The position numbers were made by a program, and so were the translations under genes. 64,000 nt of DNA from NCBI GenBank assembly GCA_016758965.1, contig JAEPRB010000017.1:274582-338581 (forward strand). The letters are read 5' to 3'. Numbering within the stretch: position 1 is the first letter of the stretch; every line of letters starts with the position of its first letter. The notes under the pieces are model-generated. The model ran no database searches. It was not told the DNA's origin and worked only from the letters and a program-made list of their open reading frames with translations. Positions 62,795-64,000 of this stretch are shown here, in pieces. This DNA is from Circinella minor (taxonomy: Eukaryota; Mucoromycota; Mucoromycetes; Mucorales; Lichtheimiaceae).

Positions 62795-63816
62795 ATGAGC
62801 AAGTGGATTCTAGATGACAAACACGTAATAAACATGATCGTTACAAAAGTTATTGGTAAGTATAATCATAGAGATTGAAAAGATTTAGGAATAACCATTA
62901 ACTACTATTAACTTATTTAGGCGAAGCTGCAAAAGACAAATATATCACCAAACCAACAGAATGGCCAAACTATACAAAATCAGATGTCCTTTACTGCCCA
63001 ATCAAGAGAAACGAGTTTAAAGATCTTCCTCCAATCTTGATCAAAGTACAACACACCGCAAATATGAACTTTTATAGAAGACTCATGAAGTATTCTTTAT
63101 CAGTTCAGGAGCAGTACTCCGTGTTACCGATCGTGATAGCTATTTGTGTTCAATACACTTCCAATGAACTTCTTGAAATGAGTTCCGTTTCTGATCGTAT
63201 ATCTTTTATGAAGGAATTTCCTTCACATGATTGGGCTAAGTCTTGTTTTTTGATCAACAAAGAATCAATACTGAACTTCGAAGATGAAACCCCTTTGGAA
63301 CCAGTTGTTGCTCTTACTCATTTCTTTGTTGAACAACAAACTTCTTTACTTCATATTAAAAGACATGATGATGCTACTGTTCAACTTCTTTACAGTATTG
63401 CAAAACGTATTTTTGAAGGTGAACTCGCTGCTGATCATGACAAAGATGATGCTTTAGAAAAAGTTTGTACTGAATCGTATAACCAATTAACTGTAGCTAA
63501 GAGGTTATTAGCTGAAGATGTTTCTGATGACGCTGCTCGCAAACGTACTATTGATTGTCTCGATAACGGTATTAAATTTATAAATGATTTCAAAAAGAAA
63601 CACAAGATCAACCCTTATTCTTCTGCGGCAAACGAACCTACTGCTCGTATTCAAAAAATAAATCCTGATTGGCAATTCGTTGACTCTTACCGCGAAGAAA
63701 AAAGCAAAAATATGGATTGGAACAAATGCTTTGAACTTGCAAAAGAAAAAGGACTATTTAGAAAGTATACCAAGATGGATAGTGCAAAATCAGCCTACTT
63801 TCGTGCCAAAAAATGA
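62795..63816 (+). CDS. PD-(D/E)XK (Rpn-type) nuclease-like protein
   Basis: Exons 62795-62855 and 62921-63816 join in phase to 318 residues. The N-terminal half has the layout of the Rpn/PDDEXK transposase-associated nuclease group: TKSDVLYCP with the first acidic residue, then PPILIKVQHTAN with the conserved Gln, an aromatic-basic FYRRLMKYSL helix, and hydrophobic LPIVIAICV. In relatives the second motif usually carries an acidic residue two before the Gln (E-h-Q); here it is Lys, so the protein may be inactive. The second half is a charged helical region rich in Asp/Lys/Glu. The frame is open upstream to an AG acceptor at 62743 and reads PSGNWSFTLSKKYSPGT, so the ATG may be internal and a 5' exon could lie further left. 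Function is unknown. I do not claim that it mobilises DNA. Confidence 0.65.
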
Positions 63817-63887
63817 ATAGAAAATATATTTTTTCTATCGTTCTTATTTCTGTCGTCCCCATTGCCATAGTTTGGGCTTCGGTAATT

Positions 63888-63988
63888 CTGCAGTAAATTT
63901 CTGCAGTAATTTCCTGCAGTAGTGACCGGACTTTCCCGGGCAAACACCGAACAAACATGCAGCATTTACTTATAAAAATTTACTGCAG
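63888..63988. repeat. Inverted and direct CTGCAGTAA repeats at the window edge
   Basis: CTGCAGTAAATTT (63888-63900) and its exact inverse complement AAATTTACTGCAG (63976-63988) are 75 bases apart. Two further partial direct copies (CTGCAGTAATTT at about 63903 and CTGCAGTAG at about 63915) follow the first. This could be a transposon end or a hairpin downstream of the nuclease-like gene. The window ends 12 bases later, so the rest cannot be seen. Confidence 0.5.
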
Positions 63989-64000
63989 CTTTCCTTAATA

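Noticed and set aside
53..64000. CRISPR arrays, bacterial operons, ribosome binding sites
   Set aside because: The window is eukaryotic; no spaced direct-repeat array or prokaryotic gene layout was seen.

Overview
The window looks like nuclear DNA of an early-diverging filamentous fungus, most likely Mucoromycota (Mucorales-like). The DNA is AT-rich (roughly one third G+C by eye). Genes carry many short GT-AG introns of about 50-120 bases, coding exons hold glutamine, asparagine and histidine runs, and the proteins are eukaryotic and fungal in type: XPF nuclease, G-gamma subunit, ANTH/AP180 adaptor, long-chain alcohol oxidase, FHA protein. No species is named because nothing here fixes it. 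All exon structures were built by hand from splice sites, reading phase and family conservation.

Layout. 0-5.4 kb: repeat-rich start with two inverted-repeat elements, then an RRM plus anticodon-binding-domain protein (NCOA5-like) and a frameshifted histone H2A pseudogene. 7.2-9.4 kb: a decayed Gln/His/Asn-rich gene on the minus strand, followed by a 644-bp terminal-inverted-repeat element with a 6-bp target duplication. 9.4-15 kb: mostly featureless AT-rich DNA. 15-17.5 kb: a FAR1/WRKY-GCM1-type zinc-finger protein. 20.5-23 kb: long-chain alcohol oxidase. 23.7-25.3 kb (minus): FHA protein of Tos4/Plm2 type. 28.1-33.4 kb: a nine-exon histidine phosphatase and a bHLH factor of MAX/MLX type. 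34-35.2 kb: a small secreted Cys-rich protein convergent with a single-span membrane protein. 37.8-41 kb: AP180-like clathrin adaptor and a small mitochondrial-type protein in tandem. 41.8-46.4 kb (minus): a 75-residue G-gamma subunit and the complete 15-exon XPF/Rad1 endonuclease. 48.5 kb: a GC-rich island with three hairpins. 48.8-49.3 kb (minus): secreted acidic protein. 50.2-51.4 kb: THUMP protein (Tan1/THUMPD1). 51.8-57.3 kb (minus): a 1671-residue type II membrane protein built of DUF3712/LEA-2-like repeats, with a 41-nt micro-exon spliced through a GC donor. 57.3-62.7 kb: long gene-poor region. 62.8-63.8 kb: a PD-(D/E)XK (Rpn-type) nuclease-like protein, followed by short inverted repeats at the window edge.

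The genes do not form one pathway; this is an ordinary mixed housekeeping stretch with gene-poor, repeat-bearing gaps. The most distinctive items are the giant repeat protein with its GC-AG micro-exon, the nuclease-like gene with an altered active site, the H2A pseudogene, the FAR1-type factor, the structured GC island and three inverted-repeat elements.
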